Shown piece after piece: positions 52,555 to 63,079 of a stretch of 64,000 bases of DNA. Source of the DNA: Endomychus coccineus (Eukaryota; Arthropoda; Insecta; Coleoptera; Endomychidae); the NCBI GenBank assembly GCA_958510875.1, contig OY294070.1:42050306-42114305 (forward strand), in the 5' to 3' direction. A program made the translations under genes and the position numbers. The notes beneath the pieces were generated by a model. It worked only from the letters and a program-made list of their open reading frames with translations. It did no database searches and was not told the DNA's origin. How positions within the stretch are numbered: position 1 is the first letter of the stretch; every line of letters starts with the position of its first letter.

Positions 52555-53356
52555 ATTCGCAAAAACGTCAATTAGACAATTATTAAAATCTGGAATCCCT
52601 GCAATTTCTCCACACTTATCAAGTGAATTTAGTCTGTCCTGCGCCATTGTATTTCTCAAAAAGGTTTTAACTCTTTCTTGGGTTGAAAAACAGCGTTCAC
52701 TTTCAACACTTGTCATCGGTAAGGTACAAATTAATTTTAATAATAAAACAATTTCACTAAAACAGTCCCTGAAGTCCCGACCTATAAATAATTGCAAATT
52801 TGCTAAGCAACTTGCTGCTTCACGAAAATCTTCTCTGCTCTATATAGCCGTTAATTCCCTTTTCAATTTAACTTTGTCCAAAAAACAATTATTTCTAAAC
52901 GAGTTTGGAAACATTTTGTGTTTTTTTTAATATGTTCTACCATTGCGATCGCTTTATCCTCGCTGAGGTTAAATATAAACAATGTGTCAGCGCTGAACGA
53001 CTGTCAAAGAAACTGGGTCAGTGCATTAGCGCAATACACACGAATCTCATAATGGTCTTTTCCTATCCTAACGCATGATTAACTGGATCACTCCTGGGTG
53101 CTATTTGAAAATTGAACTGGCTACAGTTGTGCCGGCATTATTATTTAGGTACCTATGTATTTTGGGTTACAGATTCAATACCCCCCCCCCCCCCCCCCCC
53201 CACCCCCTCCCCCCCCCCCCCCCCATTTTATATATTAAGTTACAAGTTTTAACGCATTAAATTAAGTATTGATATTAGTTTCTATTATTAGGTTAGTATC
53301 GATATATTCAACCTAATTTTCAAGGGAGTGCACTATGCACCTACAGTAAAACCGCC
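52555..53356 (-). pseudogene. hAT transposase remnant (dimerisation domain)
   Basis: The minus-strand frame down to 52540 carries LPMTSVESERCFSTQERVKT followed by NTMAQDRLNSL, the C-terminal hAT dimerisation motif. Decayed upstream coding continues to about 53080. A CCGCCACTG-type hAT end lies near 53345. The frame reaches the Polinton end, so the Polinton may have inserted into this element. Confidence 0.7.
53180..53224. repeat. Poly-C low-complexity run
   Basis: About 45 bases, nearly all C, with single A and T interruptions. Likely length-unstable and error-prone in assembly. Confidence 0.9.
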
Positions 53357-53528
53357 ACTGTCCCTGGCCAAGTTTCCGGAATACTTGTTTTTAATTTCGT
53401 AAAGCTCCAAGCTCAGCCAAACACTCATTTTTTTAACGAAAAAAGAATGACTCATGCATATAATGATTATGCCGATTAATATTAAAATTATTTGCAGAAA
53501 CTTCTAATTCTATCGATATCATTTTCAG

Positions 53529-53810
53529 GAGGCAGCAATGGTAATGTGAGCTGTAATCAACATCAGCATTACCAACAACTGTATCCAGAAAAATCTACCG
53601 CAGTACCAATTACAGTTAACACAAAGACAAATTCATTGCCCAGTTCTAAAATTATACCTTCTCAAGAACAGAAAGCTGACCAGAGAAACCCGTTTTTCTT
53701 TTTTGGAAATTTAAAAGACAATTATGTCAATTCGGATTATTTCAGCGCAAGGTATAACCCTGACAATTTCTCAAGACAGGGCAAACTTTCTAACAGTGGA
53801 TGTGACAAAG
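53529..53810 (+). CDS. Host gene exon, Asn/Gln/Ser-rich
   Basis: Acceptor ATTTTCAG before 53529 and donor AAAG|GTGAGG after 53810. Phase 1 in and phase 1 out, 94 residues. Low complexity: GGSNGNVSCNQHQHYQQLYP, then NPFFFFGNLKDNY and NPDNFSRQGKLSN. Joins 24952 in phase across the intron that holds the Polinton and the intact hAT. No domain recognised. Confidence 0.72.
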
Positions 53811-54530
53811 GTGAGGCTTAAACTAAGTTACATGTCGCGTTTTGACGACGATATGTCTTTATCAAATACCACCAGCACAGTTACGACAAGTAATAATAAT
53901 GGAATTACCAAACATAAGACATAACATTATAACTTGAAAATGTTAAAAACAGATTTTAGTTGAATATTAAAAAGGCAATAGATAACTCAAAATCGTATAA
54001 TTCAAGCCGAAATTTGCAATAAGAAATTCTACAGAATCAGTAAGCAAAATCAAAGAAGTAGATCTACCATATAATGCAAAATTAATTCTTTTTCATGTTG
54101 TAAATCCTTCCAATAGTATCCCTCTCAGAGATTCAATTAAAATTGTAGAAAATTTACTCATCAAATCACGTTGATTCAATCAGAGATCCTTATATTTGCT
54201 AGTATTAAAATTATTTTGTTTTGGTACCATTTTTATAAACAAAGAAGGCTTGATGATGGAGAATTCCCTTATTCCACTTCTGGCAGAAATCTCTATGGAT
54301 GTGGATAATATTAAAACGATTATAAAAGATCATCCTATTTATAAAGAATTCATTTATTAAAAATTGAATAGAATCAGCCATTATGTGCCGAATATTCATG
54401 CTAAACTTGAATAAAATAATTATTAATAGTTTGATTTTCAATACTGTAACAAAAAGAATGTAACCATAATTTCTTCAAAGAAATATTACACAGTAATAAC
54501 TTACTGCAAAAGCTAACCTAATATACAGCG
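53811..54530 (+). pseudogene. Penelope-like RT remnant in the host intron
   Basis: From about 54040 a broken plus-strand reading gives GLMMENSLIPLLAEISMDV, the RT block that precedes the active site in Penelope-like elements. Flanking bases are AT-rich and unrecognised. Confidence 0.55.
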
Positions 54531-55008
54531 TGTCCGGAAATGGCGTGTACAACGGAAGACCGCAAGTTCCTTGGCCGAAAATATGATGATTTAACGCAAC
54601 ATACCTATATACAAAGTTGCTCAGTTTGGGCGCTAGAGGACTTCAAAAATTATTATTTTTTATTAATTTATTCAAATGAGTCGAACAATCTTTGTTAGAT
54701 TTTATTCATTCTTTAGCCACGCGTTTGTACCTGCAAATTACAACTTTTTACGGAATAAACCATAATTTCGAAAATTGCAGGGTGTTTAAAAACTTGGTCA
54801 CAATAAAGTATTCACCCATATTTGTATTTTGTAACCCCCCGTCTAATCACTACCAATTTTTTTCTGGATAGTTACTTTTATTTAGATTTTTTTTATTTAT
54901 TCTCTTACAAAATTTTAGTTTTCCAAAAAGTTTAGCCATAAAAAAATATTTTATAAATTCCTACAAGCCTGAATCAGTAATTTTAACTCAACACTAATGA
55001 AGCTTTTA
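54531..55008. other. Dispersed repeat, no gene
   Basis: Starts CAGCGTGTCCGGAAATGGCG, a MITE-like end frequent in insect genomes. The remainder is AT-rich without coding signal. No matching second end was identified. Confidence 0.4.
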
Positions 55009-55293
55009 TTAAAAGTTGGCTATATATTTATTAATTTCTAGGGATTGCAGCAAATTTAATTTATTACTTTTATTCTGAATGTGTAAAATCTTCAAATTAG
55101 CATTAAAATTATGGTTTTCTATAATGGAATGTTCTGCAAAGGTTGCATCAGATTTATTATTAATGAAACTACGTCTATGTTCTTTGATGCGTTTGTTGGA
55201 GATCCTTCCTGTTTGACCAATGTATATCTTAGGGCAAGATCCACATGACCCGATGAATATAAATATGGGGTTCAAAACTGACATGTGGGTCAA
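55009..55293 (-). pseudogene. Penelope-like GIY-YIG endonuclease, different subfamily
   Basis: 94-codon minus-strand frame: GSCPKIYIGQTGRISNKRIK, then EHRRSF and FAEHSIIENHNFNANLKIL. The GIY-YIG motif (here KIYIGQTGR) with the downstream Arg and the EH pair is well kept. No RT follows in the same strand nearby. Confidence 0.75.
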
Positions 55294-56125
55294 CGGTTAC
55301 ATTGGAATTTTATCCAAATGGTCTAGATAATGTATTTCACAAGTTTGTTTCATACTGACCCCTGCTTTCGCTATTATTTAGAATATAATATAAGCTTGTT
55401 TTATACATACAGTTGCTGTCACAACAACTATCAAAATGTACTACCATCTTGACGTCACTTGAATTTTAATATCATTACTTTCGGACATTTCTCCAGGTTT
55501 AATATAAACGTGTGATATGTATTTATAACCGCAAAAACACCATAGTTCCATTTAAAAAAATGAAGATGGATGTTAGAAATACCACTTGAACCTCGTCCAA
55601 AAACAATTTTATTCCAATTTTCATCACTTTGGGATCTGCAAAATTTCAAACAAACACACACTCCCGCGCGCCGCACACAAAGACCTGCGCGTGCGCGAGC
55701 CGTATACACACACAAACGCGCACATGCACAAACGCTAAAACGCACACTCGCACCAACGCCAACACGCGCACACATACATTTCAGAAATGCTTTAAGCATT
55801 ATTTATCTCATTTATTAATTTTTGTTGCTGATTCGTTGATAGTTTGTTGCTTAAAATCATAAGCACCTCTTCAAAGCATGTAGACTTAATACTATCAATT
55901 ACAAATCGAATGCCGTTTATTTAATGAAAATAGATCTTACCTAAACGGAGTCCGAGGTAAAATGCTTCAATGACTGGACTAAATAATACATTAGAGAACG
56001 GTGCTTTTTTCCACTTATGGTATTTATAGACGATTGATTTGGTAACACTACCAACACTTGTGTAAAAAAATTAATTAATTATCGTAGTTCTTTAAAACAT
56101 CAATAAAAATAGAATGTATTTTTAG
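55294..56125. other. Intron with CA-rich low-complexity stretch
   Basis: An irregular CA/CG-rich run (ACACACTCGCACCAACGCC-like) lies at 55655-55780. Frames through it in both directions are compositional artefacts. No gene recognised. Confidence 0.6.
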
Positions 56126-56974
56126 GGAGAACAAATGAAGTCAACCACTCTCATACCAAAAATGAGTCACATCAATGTCCTTGGATGTAGTATCCAGCGA
56201 AAACGAAGAAAATTCAAAATTCAAAATCGGCAGTTCGGAAAACGAAATTAAATCTTCCGATGTGAAGAGTGCAAGTTTAAAAAACAAAGACGAAATTCCA
56301 AAGTCGCCAAAATTAAATATGCGAAAAAAAAGTATCGATTCATTTCAAAGGTAAAAAGGAAAAGCCGAGGAACTTATCCATCGATATCGGGGATCCGATT
56401 ACGGCCAAACAGTCCCCGCTACTCGAGAAAAGAAATATATTCTTCGATCAAAAATTGACCAACGACAAGGACAAGCCAAAATCTCAAAATTGATAAGATC
56501 GGATTCGAAAAAATCAATGGAAATAGCGATATGCGATCCGAAAACTTCTTCCAGTTCGGAAAGTAAAGGTAACGACAGAATGAATGTAGACAAAATGAGC
56601 GATTCGGACGTCAAGAAGCAACGTAGGAAAAGCATTTCGCTCAGTCCCGAGAGAAAGCACGTCCAAATGAAGGAAGACTTGAAGAAGAACTGCAACCATA
56701 AAAAACACAAGAAAGGTGATAGAGCGAAATACCGCAGAGGTACCGTTAACAGCATCGACAGCAGGACAGTAAGAGAACGTTCTTTTTCAGTGTGCACCGA
56801 GCGATCGATGATGGGTGGATCACTATTCCTATGATGATTACGCGTTCAATTCCGAAAGGGACAGTCTGAGCAGTTCCGAAACGATCAAAACTAGGAAAAT
56901 ATCCAACTCATCGAACATTCCACTGGGAGGAAAAGTGCCCTGGTGCGCTTGTTGGGGGTAACGGATGCATTTGA
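56126..56974 (+). pseudogene. Host gene terminal exon, readable only across five frameshifts
   Basis: Acceptor GTATTTTTAG before 56126. Entered in phase 1 the frame reads NEVNHSHTKNESHQCPW, then moves at about 56183 (SSENEENSKFKIGSSENEI), about 56350 (PRNLSIDIGDPITAKQSPLL), about 56490 (KKQRRKSISLSPERKHVQMK and RERSFSVCTERS), about 56818 (HYSYDDYAFNSERDSLSSSE) and in a G5 run at about 56957, ending VPWCACWGNGCI then TGA at 56972-56974. The Ser/Lys-rich, phosphosite-like composition suits the preceding exons. The Cys-rich C-terminus suggests palmitoylation. Five single-base shifts could be assembly errors (several sit in short homopolymers) or real decay. I do not recognise the protein. Confidence 0.6.
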
Positions 56975-57240
56975 AAGGAAAATATAAGGTGATCATTCCT
57001 CGAAACTATTAGTCTTCGCACTAATTCGAAGAAATAGCCCATAACAGAATGTTGGGAAAAAATTGTGCGGATCGCCATTTTCATATTAGTCGAAAAGGTA
57101 GTACTGATTTCGATTAGGTTTGTGCTGATAATAGTAAGCATATTATTTGGTGGAGAAAATGTTGGTGTAATGTGCTATTATAGAGTGAATGATTTTCAGA
57201 AATTGGTCAAAACTACGGCCATAATGGAGAAAAAAGTCTG

Positions 57241-57440
57241 NNNNNNNNNNNNNNNNNNNNNNNNNNNNNNNNNNNNNNNNNNNNNNNNNNNNNNNNNNNN
57301 NNNNNNNNNNNNNNNNNNNNNNNNNNNNNNNNNNNNNNNNNNNNNNNNNNNNNNNNNNNNNNNNNNNNNNNNNNNNNNNNNNNNNNNNNNNNNNNNNNNN
57401 NNNNNNNNNNNNNNNNNNNNNNNNNNNNNNNNNNNNNNNN
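57241..57440. other. Assembly gap (200 N)
   Basis: A run of exactly 200 N, the usual fixed-size scaffold gap, so true length is unknown. It interrupts or abuts the LINE fragment that begins at 57441. Confidence 0.98.
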
Positions 57441-57745
57441 TTCCAAATAGGCGGACTAGACTATCTCAAAATAGTCAGCCCTTCAAAGTCAAGCTCGAGA
57501 CCTGTCGAACTTCTTTCTACTATCGAACTTTTTCTATCGAACAGCCGAAGTTGTGGAACTCTTTTCCTAGTAAGGTCTTTCCCTATGCCTATAACCTCCA
57601 AACCTTCAAGAAAAACACGAATGCCTATCTCCTCTTCCTAGATTCCATACTACTGCCTCACACGATGTTCTTCCAACATTATAGGTTTCCCTCTCGTGTA
57701 GTAAAAAAAATACCGTCTAGGTATAATCCTTCTTGGAAATAGGTT
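57441..57745 (+). pseudogene. LINE C-terminal fragment, same family as 5340-7100
   Basis: Frame includes SFYYRTFSIEQPKLWNSFPS and FPYAYNLQTFKKNTNAYLL, matching 6860-7000. The 5' side is lost in the gap. Confidence 0.75.
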
Positions 57746-58640
57746 GGTGTTTTTCACCATTCTACTACACCAGTGCATTGTTTTACTTTTTTAAGAAATT
57801 CTATACTTTGCGCATGTATATCTTCCAAAACCAAGTTTATCCTGTTTAGCTAATAATAAGTGATGGGCTTGTATCATTAAACAACCTATGAAAAGGCGCA
57901 CTATTCGTTCTTCAATATTAACACTAAATTGGTTAAACAGAATTCTTCAATCTGAAATCATCCAAATATAAGGCAAAACTTACTATGAAGAACCATGTTT
58001 AATTGTAATTCCAGTGAAGCCCAAAGTTACCTAGTAATGCAATGCATTCACATTTGTAAATTTATTTATTTTGGAGTCATTTAGTGTTATAGTATTTCAA
58101 ATATCCTACACAAGGCGCAACAGGGGCGCCAGGCGGCATTTTTGTAACCAGCAGACGCTATACCTTTGGTAAATTTCGGTGATGCCTCAAGAACGTTAAT
58201 ATTCCGAAGACACGTCCGCCTGATAGTCGACTGTTTAATTAAAAATCAATGGAATGGGTAGTACACACAGATTACACCTGTGACAGTAGGATAGTTGTTC
58301 TGTGGTAGTAGTTATTTTTATATTCAGATGACGCATGTGCTTGATATATAGGCTGTAGTTTACTTGGCATATCATTCTGGTTCTATGAAATTAAAAATTG
58401 AAACTGAATGCATGAATGAAGAAAATAGTGTGATCCTCTGTAAGTTAGTGAGTAATGACGATGTAAAGGCAGCGTAGGAAAACGACACTAGAAAGACACG
58501 AATGTAGAAAATTGCGTAGAAAATGCGAATAGCAAACATCAAACATTTCACGCGTCACGTCAGTTTATTAAATGATGAGTTTACGTTACGTCAACGCTAC
58601 AGTGGTAGTCTGGTAACTAATCTTTTTAATTCGAACTGTA
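57746..58640. other. No gene recognised
   Basis: AT-rich non-coding sequence with one GC-richer stretch (about 58110-58210) that may be a decayed transposon end. No frame over 60 codons. Confidence 0.5.
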
Positions 58641-58659
58641 AATATTGAAATTTAATTAA

Positions 58660-59610
58660 CCTACCTAGTTTAAAGTGGCTAAAACACCTCAACACGATTT
58701 TTGAAAAAAAAAAATTTTGATCAAGTTGAGGCTGACGAAAAAAAACGCAAGCTTATGCAATTATAGTAACAAAATTAAAAAAATACTGCCAAGAAAAGAC
58801 ATCGGATGAAAATAGAGTTCGAAGTGAAACAAATAGACAAGCTGACAATGTAAATGCAATTTTGTCAGATTCAGATGACACCGATAGTGGATGAGAACGA
58901 AGATGAAATTCCATTAGCCAAATTCAAAAAGTTGAATTTTTGGACGGTGACGAGCAAGCTAAAAGTGATCAAAATCGACCACAATCAGTACCAATAATAT
59001 CCAAAAGTTTTGGTCGTAGCACTCCTAGCAGCTGCTCTACACTCGGATCATGGTTAAATCTGCCATCTTCCTTCTCTGGTAGTTCTACCAGTTTGACCAC
59101 AATCCACAATGACTTACAAGAATATCCAGATTTGGACAAAGTACATGATAAGATTGGTAAATAGAAAAATAATCCATTTATAGGTAGTTTTTTATTTCAT
59201 ATTCTATTTTGGAATAAAGATATTGTTTTATTTTTAGGTTATTGTGGGATCAAGACGAAAAGCAACGAGTGAAATTTACTCAAAAAAAAACAGACAAACA
59301 CGGATTTACCTAGACCAAGAAAGCGTAATGAATTTATGGGTTTTTGTGATAAAATTTCTATTAAAGAACAGAGAAAAGTAATCTTAGCTTTGGTTGAATC
59401 TATATTTGTTTGTAATATACCTTTGTCTATTGTCGAATCAGAACATTTGGAAAATTTATTGATCTTCTACGTCCGTCATATAAATTGCCAACAAGAAAAG
59501 CACTACCGAACATAATGCTTCGAGAATTGCAAAAAATTGATGCAAAACTTTGACAAGGAATCTATTATGCTGATTGATGGCTGGAAGAATTCATCATGGT
59601 TCATTAAAAT
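58660..59610 (+). pseudogene. Decayed hAT/ZBED-like transposase
   Basis: Broken plus-strand readings include LLRPSYKLPTRKAL (about 59465-59510) and MLIDGWKNSS (about 59568-59597). That pair is typical of the hAT catalytic domain start in ZBED-like elements (cf. DGWKN). Many stops. A LINE fragment follows immediately. Confidence 0.6.
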
Positions 59611-60240
59611 ATGTTCTAGGGCCGTCGCTTCAAAACGAACATCATACCATCGTTGGCGCGGTAACCCATGTCTGCAGACCAGAACAGAATATGTACAACC
59701 CAGAAATATGTGCAATGAAGCAATAAACGCTTCGAAAGAGGCATATAATACCAAAATAAGATCAACGCTTATCGAATATCCGAATGGATCCCGTTCGTTT
59801 TGGACTTTCGCCAAAGCAATTGGTAGAAATTTTACTTCTTGTTCATTCCCTCCCCTAACCAAAGATGATGGCACACTGGCTACTACACCACAAGAAAAAG
59901 ACAACCTTTTTGCTGGAATGTTTACAGCAAATTCTACTTTGGATCCACAAGGGACCCTCCTAATATTGTGCCATCGATAGCAGTTTTTCGGTAGGGCACA
60001 ATTAGGCGCATTCTGCTTGATCTCAAAATGAAAAAGTCTATGGGGCCATACGGAAATCCACCTGTCGTTCTCAAGGAATGTCCGCCTGAATTAGCACAAG
60101 TTTTCTTCAGGTTGTTTACCCTTTAATACAAACTTGGTGTATTTCCTTTCAGCTGGAAGATAGCTAGAGTTCAACCAATTCCAAAAAAAAAGGATAGAAG
60201 ACCCTTTCTAATGATTATAGACCCATTGCACTATTATCCG
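59611..60240 (+). pseudogene. LINE fragment, region upstream of RT
   Basis: Frame 59537-59980 from about 59620 on gives SYHRWRGNPCLQTRTEYVQP, ASKEAYNTKIRSTLIEYPNG and RSFWTFAKAIGRNF, typical of the LINE segment between endonuclease and RT. The bases at 60060-60200 match 5350-5490, so it is the same family as the 5340 copy. Breaks off near 60240. Confidence 0.75.
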
Positions 60241-60840
60241 TGGTCTCTTAAGTGATGGAAGAAGCAATCAACATCTAGTTCATCCAATATATCAATAGCC
60301 TTGTAGAGTTTTTGGAATTATGATCGAAATATTGCAACACTCAGGCAACCATATTATCATCACAAATATATCTGGCAAGAGTTTTACCTTTTCGGGATAA
60401 AAATGTATCTACCAGAAAAATATTTAGATTGGAGTTTCAAGGTTACTAGATTATTTTAAATCCAAAATGATATTTTCACGTATGAAATTCCATCTTTCAG
60501 TTTTAGAGGATTGCAAAGTTTTATTTATTGAAAGCATTTGTTTCGCCTGTGTAGAAGCTCGCATTCATTTTATACGGGAACTTATCTCACCGTAAGTTCA
60601 CTAGACATACTCGTATGTATATGTTAACTATATTTAATGAACAAGAAATTATATTATTATACTAAATTCTTTTTTATTGTTATATTAAATTAATAGTTAG
60701 ATGAAGTTTTCAAATGATGTGCGTGTTGATGAAACCGATGATAATTGCGGAAATATTATTTATGGTTTAGTGTGGCGAACCCTAAACTCTGAAGCAGAAT
60801 AAGGCAATGGACAACGGAAACATAGATCCGCTATATACAG
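60241..60840. other. No gene recognised
   Basis: AT-rich, no frame of note. Confidence 0.5.
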
Positions 60841-60844
60841 CCCT

Positions 60845-61500
60845 CATCTCGGTCCATCAAGCCAAATCTGGAGAATATTGTGGATGACGAATTAATTCGT
60901 AGCGCAATTTTGCCGTTGCAACCAGTGCGCCGGTGCATTGTCCTGGTGGAAGAGCACTTTGATCTTTGCCAAATGCGGCCGCTTTCGCTTCAAATCGGCC
61001 TCGTATCTATCCAACAGCTCTACATAATATACGCCGGTGATCGTTTTGCCTTTTTCAAGGTAATCGATATGGACAATACCGTGTGTATCCCAAAAAACTA
61101 TCGCCATGACTTTGTTGGTCGATAAACTCACTTTGGCCTTTTTCGGCTTCGATTCGCCAGGAGTACTCCACTGTTTCGATTGTTCTTTGGTCTCTGGTGT
61201 GTTGTAATGGATCCATCCTTCCTATCGCTTTCGAGCATCGCCAAACACTCCTTTGAAGTTGTCACACGGTCGCGCTTGTTCTCAACAGAGAGCGAATGTG
61301 GCACCCATCTGGCAGATAGCTTTCTAATATTAAAATATTGATACAAAATGTTCCGTACCCGTTCCGTGAAGAGTTCCCATAATGTTTAACGAGCGATGCT
61401 TTGGTTGGCGTAATGGTTTTTCCACGCAAGAAATAATATTTAATCAAGACGCGAAATTCACTATTTTCTATGTTTACAAAAACCTTCAAGGTTGCTTGCC
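60845..61500 (-). pseudogene. Mariner (DD34D-type) transposase remnant
   Basis: Minus-strand frames give FRVLIKYYFLRGKTI at about 61410-61460 (N-terminal HTH), then KVMAIVFWDTHGIVHIDYLE and KVLFHQDNAPAHW (60892-61110). The second catalytic Asp is visible (HQDNAPAH). Truncated just after, at YSPDLA (about 60845-60870), and frameshifted between the parts. Confidence 0.8.
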
Positions 61501-62214
61501 CTCGATGGGTTTCAAAACAGAACTAAATGATATATCATTCTGGAAATTTTAATGCGTTCTAATTATAGTCTAGAAGCCAGAGCGATATTGATGGTCTGAA
61601 CATTAACCCGATGGCACTATGATTTATTGTTAGAAGACGGTTCAATGACCAATTCATCTCATAGACCGAATTTTCGCCGGCTGCTAGATCTCGAGAACAG
61701 CCTCCAAAAATTGTTAACACTTTTCAAGTTGCGGTTACTTGAAAAGCATGCCATTCTTATACACTTCCACCATGTGCCATCATTTTTTATCGTGTCCGTT
61801 TATCAGGCTGACCAGTTAAAATTGAACCGAAAATGGACTGCACGTTAACCCTACCAAACCTGTTGGAAAATGTTCATTGGTGCTGGCAATTGTTAAGATA
61901 CCCTATGCCATCAAAAGTTATCGGTTCATTTCCGAGTAATTGGCCATTATTTGGACCAACAATGTTTTTTTTTTCTCATTTTGTGGCTAAACCTTGCGGA
62001 TTACAAGGTAGCATGATGGCACCATGTTAAATAACTTTATTGGAGTTCAAATAAATATTTAAAATTATTGCCATCACTCCTTGCCTATTTCAACCCCCCA
62101 AAACTTCCTAAAACCACCCCCCAAAAAAATATGAATATTATGGATAATATGACCAATTTTATGATAAATTATTAATTCGATTAAAATCGAAACGGCCATT
62201 TTTTGTTTTGTTTT
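61501..62214. other. No confidently recognised gene
   Basis: Two plus-strand frames (61627-61848, 61833-62030) show no family features. A minus-strand reading has weak transposase-like flavour but nothing I can defend. Confidence 0.4.
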
Positions 62215-62640
62215 GGGGTGGTTTCAGGAGGTTTTGGGGGGAATCGAAAGGCCAACAAAGTCATGGCGACAGTTTTTTGGGATGCACACAGTATCGTCCA
62301 TACCGATTACCTTGAAAAGGGCAAAACGATCACGTATATTATGTAGAGTTGGATCGACTCGACGCCGATTTGAAGCGAAAGCGACAAAGAAAAAAGTGCT
62401 CTTCCAGCAGGACAACACACCAGCGCACAGATCCGCAGTCGCAATGGAAAAAATTGCATGAATTGCGCTACGAATTGGTTCGTCATCCACCATATTCTCC
62501 AGATTTGGATCCCTGCGATTTTTATCTATTTCCAAACTTGAAGAAATGGCTCCGCGGAAAGAGATTTAGCTCCAACGATGAGGTCATCGCTGAAACTAAC
62601 GCCTAATTTGAAGAACTGCCGTCGTATTATAGATAAATTA
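62215..62640 (+). pseudogene. Second mariner transposase remnant, opposite orientation
   Basis: Plus-strand readings give NKVMATVFWDAHSIVHTDYL, KVLFQQDNTPAH (62390-62425) and RYELVRHPPYSPDLDPCDFY (62470-62525), the catalytic D and the D of YSPDL-x-x-x-D. Frames change at least twice. It retains the mariner C-terminus that the copy at 60845 lacks. Confidence 0.8.
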
Positions 62641-62741
62641 TTTCTTGTTTCATTTTACAGGGACTTTTCACTTTACCCTCGTAATTAGGAATGATTTGTC
62701 AATAAAAATACTAGTTTGTAAAATTATTTCTTCATCCCCAT

Positions 62742-62890
62742 ATAGTACAGTCATTTTGTAAAAAGTGGAACTTTTTTTTCCGACTTTTGGTTTGAATATA
62801 CAGAAAGTTAAGAAATTTTCCGTAGATTACGAAAAAAATAGTGGCTGAAAACCTCCAATCAAGTAAAATGTCGTAAATTATATATATACA
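62742..62890. repeat. Second copy of the dispersed repeat at 24361
   Basis: AGTACAGTCATTTTG through ACCTCCAATCAAG, followed by a short (AT)n; matches 24362-24510. Confidence 0.8.
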
Positions 62891-63079
62891 ATTTTCCGGG
62901 CTTTTCCGTTAATATCTTCAATACTATGCGTTTTAGAGAAAAAAGTTTCAAACAAAAGTTGTTCAGAATTAAATTTTACACAGGAATTGACTATTGCAAT
63001 TTTGATTTTCATCGAATTTTCCACGCGTAGCATGGAAAAACCAATATATATATATATTCGACTAAACACTATATATGAC

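Noticed and set aside
55570..55862. Thr/Arg/His-rich frames as a secreted protein
   Set aside because: They are translations of an irregular CA/CG low-complexity run, in several frames at once.
61627..62030. Two plus-strand frames as a gene
   Set aside because: No recognisable motif. The region lies between two mariner remnants and may be another decayed transposon read on the wrong strand.
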